Shown: positions 33,881-45,616 of the stretch, piece after piece
Layout of the letters: the number at the start of each line of letters is the position of its first letter
Numbering within the stretch: the stretch's first letter is position 1
NCBI GenBank assembly: GCA_944739405.2
Contig: OX123188.2
Coordinates: 63,197,251 to 63,261,250, forward strand
Length of the DNA: 64,000 nucleotides
Source of the DNA: Euclidia mi
Lineage: Eukaryota > Arthropoda > Insecta > Lepidoptera > Erebidae
Direction: 5' to 3'
Made by a program: the position numbers and the translations under genes
The notes under the pieces: model-generated
Databases searched by the model: none
What the model was told of the DNA's origin: nothing
Seen by the model: the letters and a program-made list of their open reading frames with translations, nothing else

Positions 33881-35049
33881 TGTGCGAGCGCAGCTGCGGG
33901 CATCCTCCCGCTAAACAATAAAATGCATTTATTTGTTTAGTTCCGCGGTGTGAATAAGTAAATTAGTTTAAATAATAGCCGAGGGCTTGAACAGTAATTC
34001 CATTGTGAAACTACGCGGTGGAAGGACGTCAGAATGCTTGTTCCTTTGTGAAACATCACCTGAAAATCGTACACGAAGTGTTCCTAAGGTGCCTCGTGCA
34101 CACTGGCTAATACCTAATGTACATGTATGGGCTTCCATGTACTCAAAGGCTTATGCAAGTATGCCTTTCGTGGTGTATAACACGTACTGTTGTTTTTAAT
34201 ATGACTCCCGTTCTGGTACTATATTTGTCAAAGCTTAAATTTATTCGGTACAATTGCTTCTTACATTAAAATGCAGTTGCATTTTTATTTAATACGGACA
34301 ACTGATACTTATTTTTTGTAAATGTAAAGCAGAAGTATACAATAGAATGTACATTAATATAAACATCACTGTCTATCTTTACGCTTAAAAGGTACCAAGC
34401 CTTCATAAAGCAGCGTATACAAAAACTGACTTACTTACTTACTTACTTACTTAATAAGTGAGTAAGGCGAATTACACTTCTTGAACGTGTGTACAAATTG
34501 TGCGGGGGCGAAATGAGAGGTAAATCCGTTTTAAACCACAGTAGACGAAGCCCAGGACGTAGAGCCCCCGTAGAGCTCTCGATCCGTCACGCGTCGCGCA
34601 AACTTAATCCCTCATCAAATCCAGATTAATTAAACTGGAGCCAACCGCGATCCCAGCCAAGCCACTCACGCATATTGTAACACATGTGATAACCCGGCCT
34701 TACATCACGACTCACCACTACATTCTTGCACTACTTTATGTAGTTCAGATGTATACGGATGTGTTGACACTATCAGTATTTGAGTTCATTATTAATTTGT
34801 TCTAAAAATAACTACAATAATTAAAGTGCTAGCTAAAAATAAACCTAAACAAAAAAATGTCAATACAATGTTTTACAGACGTAGCGTTACCCGTTTAAAG
34901 GTAAGTATTCTTAAAACGTTTTTAAATTTTTGTCGCAACTTTCTTAAAGTTTGTTAAACGGCTGTCGCATCAGAAGTTTGTAAAAAAAGTGTACACCAAG
35001 TGTACCGCCGCCGAAAAGTTAACAAGCATTCGGGGCGGAGTGTACGTAA
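33881..35049. other. No gene seen; (ACTT)n microsatellite
   Basis: ACTT repeats at 34429-34453. The rest is non-coding; the frame at 33987-34199 is not protein-like. Confidence 0.5.
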
Positions 35050-37092
35050 TCTTAATATATAAAATCCTTGCGTTACTGACTGACTGACAGACACGCTACA
35101 GCCGAAACTGCTGGTCATAAGAAGATGAAATTCAGCATGTATGTTTCTTGAGGAGTGTAGGGTAGCACTAAGAGAGGATTTTTGGAAATTTCACCCCTAA
35201 GGGGGTAAAACTGGGGGACAAAGTTTGTATAGAACTTTTTATTCCTTCAATGGATTGACTCCAAACTTTGTATATTAGTTCCTCAAACGACGATTGTGAA
35301 CACTAAGAATTATTTTTCTGGAAATTCCACCCCTAAGAGGTTCAAAATTTGTCTGTAGCTTTTTATCTTTCAAATGGATTGACTTCAAACTTTGTATATT
35401 GGTTCCTTAGACGACGAATTTGTTTCTTTGGAAATTCCTCCCCCACGGGGGTAAGATAGGGGTCAAAGTATGTATGAAACTTTTTATTCCTTTAATGGAT
35501 TGATTTCAAACTTTGTATATTGGTTCCTCAAATTACGATAGTGATCACTAAGAATTTGTTTTTCGAAAATTCCTACCCTCAGGGTATAAGATAGGGGTTC
35601 AAAGTGTGTATGAAACGAAACTTATTATTCCTTCAGTGGATTCACTTCAAACTTTGTATATTGGTTCCTCAAATGACCATAGTGAACACTAAGAAAGGAG
35701 TTTTCAAAGCCACTCCCCTATGGGGCTTAAGAAAGGGTGTCCCATTTTGTAATATAAAAAAAACTGCAATGGATTCACTTGAAACTTTGCATATCGGTTC
35801 CTCAAATGACATTAGGGCATTCACCACTAAAACGGGGAGTACAAAAAGGGGTACCTGTTTGTATGAAACTTTTAATTCCTTCAATTGATTTTTTTCATCG
35901 TCCCTGATGTGCATTTAATTTTCATTAATTTAAATTTATGCATCTGGCTCTCATCTAAGCGCTCTTCATCTTCACTAACTAAAATATGCTACGCCTAAAT
36001 GCAATAGTTCATAGTTTGTTCGAGAGTTTTCATGAACTATTAGAAAAATGCACATCTAAATCGATTCAGCCATTTTTAAGATTACCCTGAATAAATAGAC
36101 AGACAGAAAGACAATCTAAATAAATAATTAGGGTGCTGGAAACGGGTTAGCAACAATATGCAATACAGTCATTTTGAGATTACAAACAGTTTGTTTTTTT
36201 TTATAGTCTCACTCCTGTATCCCCGAATGCCTACCCTAGACAGAGGTGTAATATTTCACCCACATTTCACCATGTTGCATATTAGATCCCACGTAATAGG
36301 GGACGAGCCTATTGCCGTTACTGGGCACATTGGCAGACTCCGTGCTGCTACTGAGAATTTGGCAAAACTCAGTAATAGGGCAGGCAGGTAGAGGCAGTCA
36401 AATGTTATTTATTTGTATACTCTGTCTGTATATAAAATCCTTGCGTAACTGAGTGGCTGACAGACATGCTGCAGCCGAAACAACTGAGCGCAAGTAGATG
36501 AAATTTAGCACGTATGTTCCTTGAGGTGTGTAGGGGCGCAATAAGAGAGGATTTTTGGAAATTCCTCCCCTAAAGGGGTTAAACTGGTTGTCAGAATTTA
36601 TATGAATCTTTTTGTTCCCTCAATGGTTTAACTTCAAACTTTGCATACCTATTGGTTCCTCAAATGAAGTTTGTGAACACTAAGAAAGTCTTTTTGGAAA
36701 TTCTTACCCTAAGTGTATAAAAAGGGAAGTCATAATTTGCATAGAACCTTTTATGCCTTGCCGGATTAACTTCATACTTTGTTTATTCATTTATTGGATC
36801 CGCACATGACGTTAGCGACAACAAAGACATTTATTTTGGAAATTTTCCCCTAAGATGGTGGAAAAGGGATTCAGAGTTTGTGTAAAAACTTTTATTCAAT
36901 GGAATCACTTTAATCTGTGTATACTTTAATCTTGCGCTACTGACTGACTGACAGACACATTACAGCTGAAATTACTGGACGCCAGAAGGTTAAATTTAGT
37001 ATGTATGTTCCTTGAGAAGGGTAGGAGTGTTTGTACAAAATATTGTATCTAATCGTCTAATTTACGCGTGCGAAGCAGCGGGCAAAAGCTAG
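35050..37092 (+). mobile_element. Helitron-like element or composite with internal tandem array
   Basis: Starts TCTTAATATATAAAATCC after an A, and ends with a GC-rich stretch and GGCAAAAGCTAG (CTAG at 37089-37092) before T: both are Helitron terminal rules. At least eight degenerate units of about 120-140 bp (ATGGATTGACTTCAAACTTT...GGTTCCTCAAA) occupy 35160-35870 and 36540-36900. The 5' end motif recurs at 36427 and in part at about 36920, so this may be two or more copies side by side. No Rep/helicase ORF, hence non-autonomous. Confidence 0.6.
36190..36390 (+). repeat. Dispersed repeat nested in the Helitron region
   Basis: CTCCTGTATCCCCGAATGCC, GACGAGCCTATTGCCGTTAC, TGGGCACA and CTCCGTGCTGCTACTGAGAA form a block I recall as a widespread moth repeat. 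It lies between the two Helitron-family segments. The 77-residue ORF across it is not a gene. Confidence 0.45.
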
Positions 37093-37540
37093 TACAATAA
37101 AAATCTTTTGATGAATTTCTCCAAAACTGTCTTTGTTTCTCCTTTCTGTCCAAGTTAAATAATAAAATCTACTGCAGACTCCTCATTCAAGCACTGTGAG
37201 AACTCAATCTGGAAAAAGAAACATGAACTGAAACTTATGTGCTTTATAACGCTACCAAATCAGGTACCAACTACGTGTAAAAGGGATACTGATATCGAAT
37301 TTTACTTAGCCAATACCTATGCTGTCTAGACTGTCAGAGCACTTTTTAGGTTTTTTAAGCTACCTATTTCATTTACTTATATGACGTGAAGTTCTTAACT
37401 TCATACTGAATTGTTTGCAATATTTGTGGCGTACTTCTAAAGTGAGTATCTGAAGTGGTTTCAATTTATAAAAAGTACTTATTGCAATTAATACTTTTTA
37501 GGCATAAATTAATATCCGGTGTGCGTCAAATTCTGAGAAC
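37093..37540. other. No feature seen
   Basis: AT-rich non-coding sequence. Confidence 0.55.
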
Positions 37541-37587
37541 GCGGCGCGCGGTCGGCGAGAGATGATGACACGGATACGCCGGTTGTA
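37541..37587 (+). other. Candidate first coding exon end
   Basis: A CpG-rich patch (GCGGCGCGCGGTCGGCGAG) is followed by two ATGs at 37562 and 37565 and a consensus splice donor GTAAGT at about 37585-37590. If real it would encode only about seven residues before the intron. Not more than a pattern. Confidence 0.2.
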
Positions 37588-40500
37588 AGTACTCGTATTT
37601 CAATATCATGATGGATTGATTGAGTTATTGAAAATCTTACTGTAGATTTTTCTAATGCTTAGTTGGTCGACTATTCGTAAAATGATAAACCCCAAAATTG
37701 CATGGTTTTCATTCCTCTGATATTGGGTGTGTGTGTTGTTTTTGAACAGTCTTAGCAGTAGAAACTGCATTCGATTGAATTTAATTAGGTTGGTTCTTAA
37801 GACGTTTTTATTATGACGGATAAAAGACAGGGATAATTTTTAAATTGGTGTGTTTAAATGTACTAAATAATAAGGGACACATAAGATAATATTTGTAGAA
37901 CACACACGTTGAGAGCACCCACCTTCACCATTTCGCTATTATATCCGGGTTCTTAAATAGCAATTCAATCTTCGATATTATTTAGAAGGAAAACTCTGCT
38001 GTGTAGCTGTTTGGGTTGTTTTGTTTTTATATCACTTCTTAAGAGAGCAAAGTAAAACTAAACATTTTTAGATTTGTTTACGTAGCGATTTATGCGGGGT
38101 TTTATTTAAGAATTCTACAGCAGTTAATGTTTAGTGAGATATTGGTTGGCAGCAAACGATGCCGAGCGGTGCGGGCAGTGGCCACGTCGACGGGTAACGA
38201 CGAATCACGGTCACTTGGAGCGCGCGCCGCCGCCGCCGCGTCGAGATGCCACGTACACAACCTCCATTTTCATACGTCACAAGGGTTCATCGTCGGATCA
38301 ACGTGAAGAATTTATTGAGACTGTTTACGCAAGGGAGGAAATAATCAACGATCACGTTGGATTTCTGTATTTCATTTTGAAAATTATTTTGTGATACGTT
38401 GGCTTTGTTAAAGGACCATACGCTTATTCGAGATAAATTACAATAGGTTCACAAATTGAATATTAATTGTAACTCGACCACATTGTTTTCAACTGCTATG
38501 TGATGAGGTGCGCTAACCTTACCCCACTACCCACAAAGGCTGTAAAAGGCAGTTATAATTTAAATAAGCCGTAAAATCATATTATTACATTTCATAACGC
38601 CAGAATTGAGTAAGTTGTAACATAATCGGTACAGTACGTTACCCTACTTGAAATGTAGGGCGTACGTTCACAAACTCGAACTGACATACTTATAAACATA
38701 CAGTAACAAAGTTATTATAATAACTAATATCAATCTACATACGTAGATATCTACCTTACTGATCGTGCAATCAAAGCTTATGGAAGATTCCTCATAAAAT
38801 TTTACGACAAGCATTATAGAGCTGGAATAAGCTGAATGGGACGTACTGTAACAATCCATAATATCTGTAATTCGTGCTGTGCGTTTGCGTTACGTACCTA
38901 CATAGATTTGAATAATAACATACGTACTTAGCGTTACGTCATAATCATAAAGACGTTAATGTTTGCTTGCGTAGAACACACTCACTGTTCTTATAACGTT
39001 CTGTGAATTTCAGTAATAGCAATCGATACGTAGTTTTCACGAGTCAAACGAGGATAATTGTCATAAGTTTTGGTGAAGTCGGACTTCAACATAGACTAAC
39101 ATAATATAAGAACTTGTGAGGAGCGTTTCTACGAAAGTGTAGTATCAGCTGAATAGCGGCCAGCGGGATCCTTCTAGTGAACAAATTAAATCCCATTCAT
39201 TCGCCCGCCTTCTAAGGTAAAGATCGCCATTTGAGATAGGTTTGTAGATCTTTAGCTAGCGTGTGGGATAAGCTTGAGGGTAGGTTTTATAATATAAACA
39301 GTTGTTTTTCAACTCCGTACTAAATAAGATTTATTTTGATGTCGTTATAGGGCGATAATCGTCTACGACTAGAAAAATAGTTGGAAAACATTTTTTTGGA
39401 AGTGTTATTTTAACATTCATAAAAAAGTTTTGACTTCCGTTATTTCTTATAACTAGTTGTTCTCTGTTGATATTATATTTAATAGATGATAAATGTAGGA
39501 CTCAATTTTTATTATGACTGTTATCTGTCTGGACTATTGTGAATAGTACTTAAAACTTGGTTTCAATTTTAAGAAAAATAAAGTCGTTTTTGCGAAGGCA
39601 ATTGTTATATTTACAATTTTCAACTAACTTTGTATCTCCTATAATGACAGATCAGTAAAATTGCTGTGTATGATATATGTATAACTTAAGCGTTGATTTA
39701 AAATATTATCAAGTCAAGCCAACGATTTCTAATATACCTAACCCATTATAAATCCAGCAGCCGAAGTTTGATCTATCTTTTATTGTTGCAAGTTGAGTAT
39801 GAAGTTCGAAGCTTGAGCCAAGAAGAGCTTCTGAATGATTCTTGGGGTTTCCAGAAATCAATATTTTTAGAAATAGGTAACATGCAGTTGTATTTGATAG
39901 ACGGCAATAAGCGTGACCCTGCTTCACTCTTGAAAAGTTTTTAGTGTTACACAACTATGTTGCTTATATAGGTTCAGCATAATTGGGCTCGTTTTACATT
40001 ACCTACAAATCACATGTAGGTAACGAATAAAGTGGTTCAGGTCTTAAAATAAAAGGCACAAATAAACTATACAGCTGACGTACTAATGTGAGTAATTTTT
40101 TTGTAATTTGTAACATTATGCGGACGCTTATAAAAACGTTTGTTGAAATGATTAAATATCGTGATTACTGCCCCAAGTACCGCAACATAAGCTGAAATTA
40201 ATGAAATGTAAGGGGAACAAAGAAAAACCGGTTGGTATATTAGATGTATTAACGGGACGGTGAGAATTGAGTTAGCTTGTAGATTCCTACCACGTTCGTT
40301 CGCCTTCATTCACGCGACTCTAAGGGCGTAGATAATAGAGACTTACTGCGCACTTTACTCCGCCATACCTAAAGCAATAACTCTCCGGAGTAGTTTTCAC
40401 GCGAGAAGTAAAAGACGAGATCGGGGGAATCGACCTGTGGACGATACGAAAAAAGTTTTGACGGAGCTTTTTATGAACTTCCATAACGGAACATTTAACG

Positions 40501-40996
40501 AGGGCAGGCGCGATGACGGCGGCTCCTTGTGCGTCACGCGCCGTCCCATGAGACGTAAAAAGTTAAACTTTGCGATTATTGTTAAAGTTAGGCGCACTGT
40601 CCATTGAGGCGTGTCCTCATAGACCGCGTTATATCAACGCTGCAACACGAAACTCAGCTACTCCTTCATCCCTCCTTTGTTGTAAAGTGTTTTGTGAATT
40701 TTCTCCTGTAATGGTATTCTTTTACACACTTTACTTTTGTTTGGTTCGTTTACAAACGCTTTGTTGCGTCAGATTATAGATAAACAGATAGATCAACAAC
40801 ATTAAAAGTATTATATAGTAGGTACACCTACTTCCTTAAACCTTTTAGATTTCGTTCTACATGCTTTAAACACGTGTTTTGATTTTAAACTATGCACTAG
40901 TAGTTAATCATTGTTCTGATTGTCATTATAACACGAGACACGAGCGTGAAGCCGTGTATTTACGTATACGACATTTGTAACTGTCATCCCTACTAA
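37588..40996. other. Gene desert with one GC-rich patch
   Basis: 38150-38270 is GC-rich (CGCGCGCCGCCGCCGCCGCG) and lies inside an 86-codon ORF (38134-38394) with no recognisable domain; it could be a 5' exon of an unseen gene. 40400-40620 is mildly GC-rich. Nothing else supported. Confidence 0.45.
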
Positions 40997-41646
40997 TCCC
41001 TACTAATATTATAAATTCGAAAGTGTGTATGTATGTATGTATGTTCCGTTTTCAGGCTAAAACGGCTGAACCGATTTTGTTGAAATTTAATCTAGAGATA
41101 TATTGGACCATGGAGACGGACATAGGCTACCATAAGTCTCAAAAATTAAATTGGGAGGGATTGTAGGGAGGGTAGCAGTTTTTACGGCACAAATTTACCT
41201 CTTGAAAGTAAGAACGCATGCGCTAATAATTGAGTGCTGCGCATGTGCTATCGCGTATATCTGTCAGTACTGTCACGTCATACATAATGTCATATTGTGC
41301 ACGTTGATTAAATTGTTCGCATATATAAACTAATAATTATTTAATAAGCTTAAACGCCTGAAACGATTTTCCCTACTAATAATAAAAATGTGAAAATGTT
41401 TATAGAGATATATTTAACATGTATTAGAACATGGCTTTGACATTTGTCTGTATGCAATGTGATTTTAATAAGTACCTTTCGGTAGATAACGGTAGATAAT
41501 GTCATGGATACTGACCGAGTTATTTTGTGCCCTATAGAGTTTCTGAAATCTTTGGAATAATTGGAGTGTCTTTACACAACTTGAGCCTGAAAGTAGATTT
41601 GTGTTACCCCGAATTTAACGCGCGCGAAGCGGCGGGCAAAAGCTAG
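40997..41646 (+). mobile_element. Non-autonomous Helitron, both ends present
   Basis: Begins TCCCTACTAATATTAT right after an A (an identical TCCCTACTAA precedes it by ten bases) and ends GCGGGCAAAAGCTAG followed by T. The last ~35 bases match the 3' end at 37060-37092 (CGCG.GCGAAGC.GCGGGC). A GTAT microsatellite lies at 41023-41044. About 650 bp, no helicase gene. The CTAG end with a GC-rich hairpin zone just before it is the Helitron signature. Confidence 0.7.
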
Positions 41647-41647
41647 T

Positions 41648-42467
41648 AGTAAATATAACGTAAATAAAGAGATAGTTATGTTACCTTTCCCGAGTCGTTT
41701 GGGATTAAGCCAAGTTGAGTCCGTTGAGAAAGACGCGACCGTTGTGTTGTCACGCAGCTATTCGCATTCACTTATAACCGTACGTATTGGGAGGAACGGA
41801 ACCGTGAAATTCTGAAATTGAATGTACTGCCGGTGGGGTTAGTCTGCGTTTTCAGGAGATACGAGAACCTAATGAGTACGATGCATATTGCACTAACTCA
41901 CTTGATATCTGCCGATGTCGCTGGCTTTGCACTGTACGACATAATGAGATTTTAAAGCCTTCATGACATTATGATGTATATTTACGAGATGCATCCAAGC
42001 TAGTGCTACACTAGCGGTGGCGCCTTGCCAATCTCGCTCTTGTAGTCTTTAGCCGTTTACCCTGACAATTACTGGTGTGTCATTTATCAATGCCGTGTTC
42101 AAACGTGTTATATAAATACACGTTGCCTTAGCTAGTTCAAAACGTATTTACATACCTATACACTACTTTACAGCACACATATGTAGTTGTGAAATTTGTT
42201 CATGTGAATTAAACTGAGACGATATTGTTGAACCATATATTTACTTTTTCATTCATTCTTTGAAATTTTATAGCTTTGGGTATCAAAGTAAAATATTTTC
42301 ACAAGGTTTTATTTCACTAATAATAATATAACAATAATAAATCATTTTATTTCGCGTGGCATAGACGCATAGATAAATACCTTACAGTCTAACATACATA
42401 CAGTGGTTGTTAGTATAAATATACTTATAAACTATGTTAGTATTGCTTCACTTGCACGTTGTTGTTG
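41648..42467. other. No gene seen
   Basis: Non-coding sequence between the Helitron and the ORF1p-like fragment. Confidence 0.5.
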
Positions 42468-42806
42468 TGCGTTCGTGTGGCACTTGTCCGCGGAAGCGAC
42501 GGAACACCACACCCTTCGGCCAAAAGTCCTCCTTCATAATATCATGCAGATAGCACGTCGGGACCCGCACCACAAACGTCTTAAAGTTGACGTTGAGTCG
42601 CGACTCCAACAGCTGCACTCTCGGCATGTACTTGGAGTTCTGGCGCACGTACTCCGCGATGTCCTCCGCCTTAGTGGTGTAGTGCAGGCGAGAGACATAG
42701 ACGGGTGTGTTCGGTGCGGCAGCGCGTATATTTACCGTACTAAACTTCGTATGTAGCTGAAATGTTGCTTTTGGTTCAGTTCTGATGACAAAGCATTCTT
42801 ATTGAT
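42468..42806 (-). pseudogene. ORF1p-like coding fragment or isolated exon
   Basis: A minus-strand frame runs from about 42806 to a stop at 42466-42468, GC-richer than its surroundings. It reads PVYVSRLHYTTKAEDIAEYV, then VQLLESRLNVNFKTFVVRVP and FWPKGVVFRRFRGQV. The VYVSRL...FWP.G..FRRF pattern resembles the RRM-like and C-terminal part of ORF1 proteins of insect LINEs, where it binds element RNA. ATTTCAG at about 42763 could be a splice acceptor, so a host terminal exon is not excluded. No upstream or downstream LINE parts adjoin it. Confidence 0.45.
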
Positions 42807-43613
42807 AAATGTGTCCAGGTTTGACTCCAAAACACGAAGCTGCAGCGTTTAACATTATAAATCTTTTTTTGTACCCGTGTGCGATAAATCTTCTTTTAAA
42901 AACAATGTTTATATGTTAATTGCTCTCCTATTTGTTTTTGTTAGTAAATGTTCGAAAGCAGAACAGATCTATTCCAGGGAATTTCAAAATTAACTAAATT
43001 AATTGCTATGGAACCGCTAAGGGGTTGCCGACCGTAAAGTTTATGACAAAAAGTCATAAAGTATTGGAAAGATGACTGCGGTCTATTTTGTTACCGGCTC
43101 TTTAACTGCGAGGACTTAAAAACTCACATCTTCTTGATATTTTTTATTTAATTGACATGCCAACAACTGTTGGCTTTATAGTACTAGCAGGCCTCCTTCA
43201 CTCGGCCGTACCTACAGGAATAAGTGCCTACACTTTCGCGCGGCTTCCATGCTGCGTCGTCACCGCTCGCGCGCAGGGCTTGCTAATGACGTGAATTTTA
43301 ATAGTGAACAACAAAAATGTCTCATCACAAGTCTGGTGCAAAGTATTGCTCATTTAACGGATGTGTGTCGCAAGCAACTTGAAAATTTGATTTTATTTAT
43401 TTTACGAGAGCAACTTGAAAATTTAATTTTTTGTTTGATGAGATATCTCAACGATTATGGTGTCAAATTAAAGATCTAATTCAAAAACCATTTTATCTGT
43501 TTGGATAATGTAAATCGTTCCACGCGTTTAGGCAATAGCTAAGAATTAGTAGGTATAGTGAAAATGACCAGAATTTTTGTGGTTTTTGTTCTACGAGCTC
43601 AAATAGTGGGATA
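42807..43613. other. No gene seen
   Basis: Non-coding. 43380-43440 has a local duplication of GCAACTTGAAAATTTGATTT. Ends at the LINE target site GGATACTTAT (43614-43623). Confidence 0.5.
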
Positions 43614-43848
43614 GGATACTTATCGGGCGGAGGCCCGTGCACTTCAACTCATTTAACTCCATCGAACTGTACTGACTTCTACTCTCTGCACCTGCGTCCG
43701 TTGCAGAGTTTGGCGAATGGCCTTAGGGGAGAGCGCAAGTCGTGTAGATCCCTAAGGCAAGGCTGGTGGACTATCCTTCCCGAGGTTGCCGTCCGCTTTT
43801 GGTCTGGTTCCCTATGAAATAGACGCAACAGAAACCTCCAGCCGCCCT

Positions 43849-43980
43849 CACCCACACACATGTACATGCACACACACACATACATTCACCACACTGCTTC
43901 AATCACTCACACGGACGCGCACACATACACTAACACACACTACACCTACACACATACACACACACGCCCACGCACACACA
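43849..43980. repeat. CA-rich microsatellite in LINE 5' UTR
   Basis: Interrupted CA/ACAC runs. The same position in copy 2 (57130-57310) is TG-rich on the plus strand, so the low-complexity block belongs to the element. Confidence 0.85.
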
Positions 43981-44044
43981 TACGAAGCAAACATGGAAGT
44001 AGTGAAACAAAAGAAGCAACTACCCCAGGAGGGTACCAGCGTCC

Positions 44045-45528
44045 GTGACGCTGGAGAATCCCTCCCTGCACCCTTGGGTCCAGGCTGCCCCACGTATTCT
44101 GGGGGGGGGTAATGTTTCACGGGACAGACTAGACCTGCACGACCTGGCAAGCGCCATGCCTCATGCAGAACATGTTACCAACACCTCCTGGACGGTGGTA
44201 CCGCGTCGAGCAGACGAACGCCGTGAGGCGAACGTTGGCTCCGCGTCAACCGGAACCGGTAGAGGCAAACACCGCGGAAAGCGCTCCCGTCATCATCGAC
44301 GCCAGGGTGAGTACGCAGCGCACGCGGGAGGTAGCGAACCGACAACGTTGGCGAACGCACCCCCCGCGGGAGGTAGCGAACCGACAACATTGGCGAACGC
44401 ACCATCCGCGAGACAACAAATAGCTGTTGCAACGCACCAGCGCGAACACCCGGCCCCAGCTAGCGCGATGAGGAAACCGCCCAAGGCGATGCAATCGGCC
44501 GGACGCGGCGCGAGTGGTGGACGCAGCAGCTCAGGCATGCAAGCGGAAGCCACGCGGACGGCGAAGAGTGAGCCTTAGGGCTCGCTCCCGCCGGCTGCAC
44601 GCGCCGCTCCGGCCGGTGCAGCGCCGGGCACCCCCGTCGCGACACTCCAACGGCAGTCGGAAATGCGGAGCCGGCAGCCCCATGGGGCACCACCGGGCCA
44701 CGCCGCAAACGCGGCCCTAGAAAACTTGACCTCGGCACGCACCGACCAACCTGGCGCTCCGTCGAAGAGGAACCGTCACGACGACACACCACCAAGCGCC
44801 ACGTCGAAGCGTGCAAGAGTGGACGCAACACCGAAGAGATCAACGATGAGCTACGCCGATGCGACTAACTCGCATCTGATGGTTACCGTCGTTGCCACTC
44901 CACCTACAGACCTGACAGTGGAACAAGCACGGCAGCTCGAACTCTCCATAGAGGAGTGGATTTTAGAAGCAGGCTTCGCATCACCGCCAACAACGAGCCT
45001 GCACTCGCGCCATCCTTTAGAGGCAAACCCCTCGCAGTGAGAGGTGTCCTAAAGTTATGGTGCGAGGATGAAAAATCACTGGCGTGGCTCAAACAGACGG
45101 TCACGGGACTACAATCGCCAGTCGAAGGAACCGGGCTGACCGTCATCAGGCAGACGGATCTCGCGAAGCGCGTACGCGCATCGCTCTGGCTGCCGAGGTC
45201 GACCAGCCTGGACCTCCTGAAAATGCACCACCTCCTAGCTGCCCAAAACCCATGGTACGCTGTCCAAACATGGCAACTATACAGCGCTACCATGCAAGAA
45301 CACAGCCTGTACCTATCTCTGGGCATCCCCGAATCGGAAGTGCCGAAAATTGAGGCGCGCGACCGCCGAGTCTCCTTCTTCACCGGCAGCGTGTACGTAG
45401 TGTTCCACGCTGCCGGGGCAGGAGCTGGCAAGGCGGCTGCCGCGCCCGGGGAGATGCCGCTCGCCAGTAGGCACACGCAGAGACGAGCGACAACACCGGC
45501 CGAACCCTGCACGTCGGGCACAGCCTGA
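44045..45528 (+). pseudogene. LINE ORF1 (Gag-like), copy 1, frameshifted
   Basis: Matches copy 2 in pieces lying in different frames. 44045-44578 carries the N-terminal part (QAAPRILGGGNVS, LDLHDLASAMP) rich in Arg/Ala/Gly with a duplicated GGSEPTTLANAP stretch. 44663-45040 carries a basic linker and SYADATNSHLMV. 44956-45528 carries the C-terminal domain (DEKSLAWLKQTV, RVRASLWLPR, AAQNPWYAVQTW). No CCHC knuckle is visible here. The role in living relatives is RNA binding and ribonucleoprotein assembly. The first frame lacks an ATG where the ORF opens, so the true start is uncertain. Confidence 0.75.
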
Positions 45529-45616
45529 GCACACACGACGCCCGCAGCGACAAACACCACTGTGACGGACGTCGACGACGAGCACGACTCGTCTGACGGG
45601 GAGTCCGTGGACATCA

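Noticed and set aside
35160..36900. CRISPR-like array
   Set aside because: Units are 120-140 bp and degenerate with no constant repeat/unique spacer pattern; they are internal repeats of a Helitron in a eukaryotic context.
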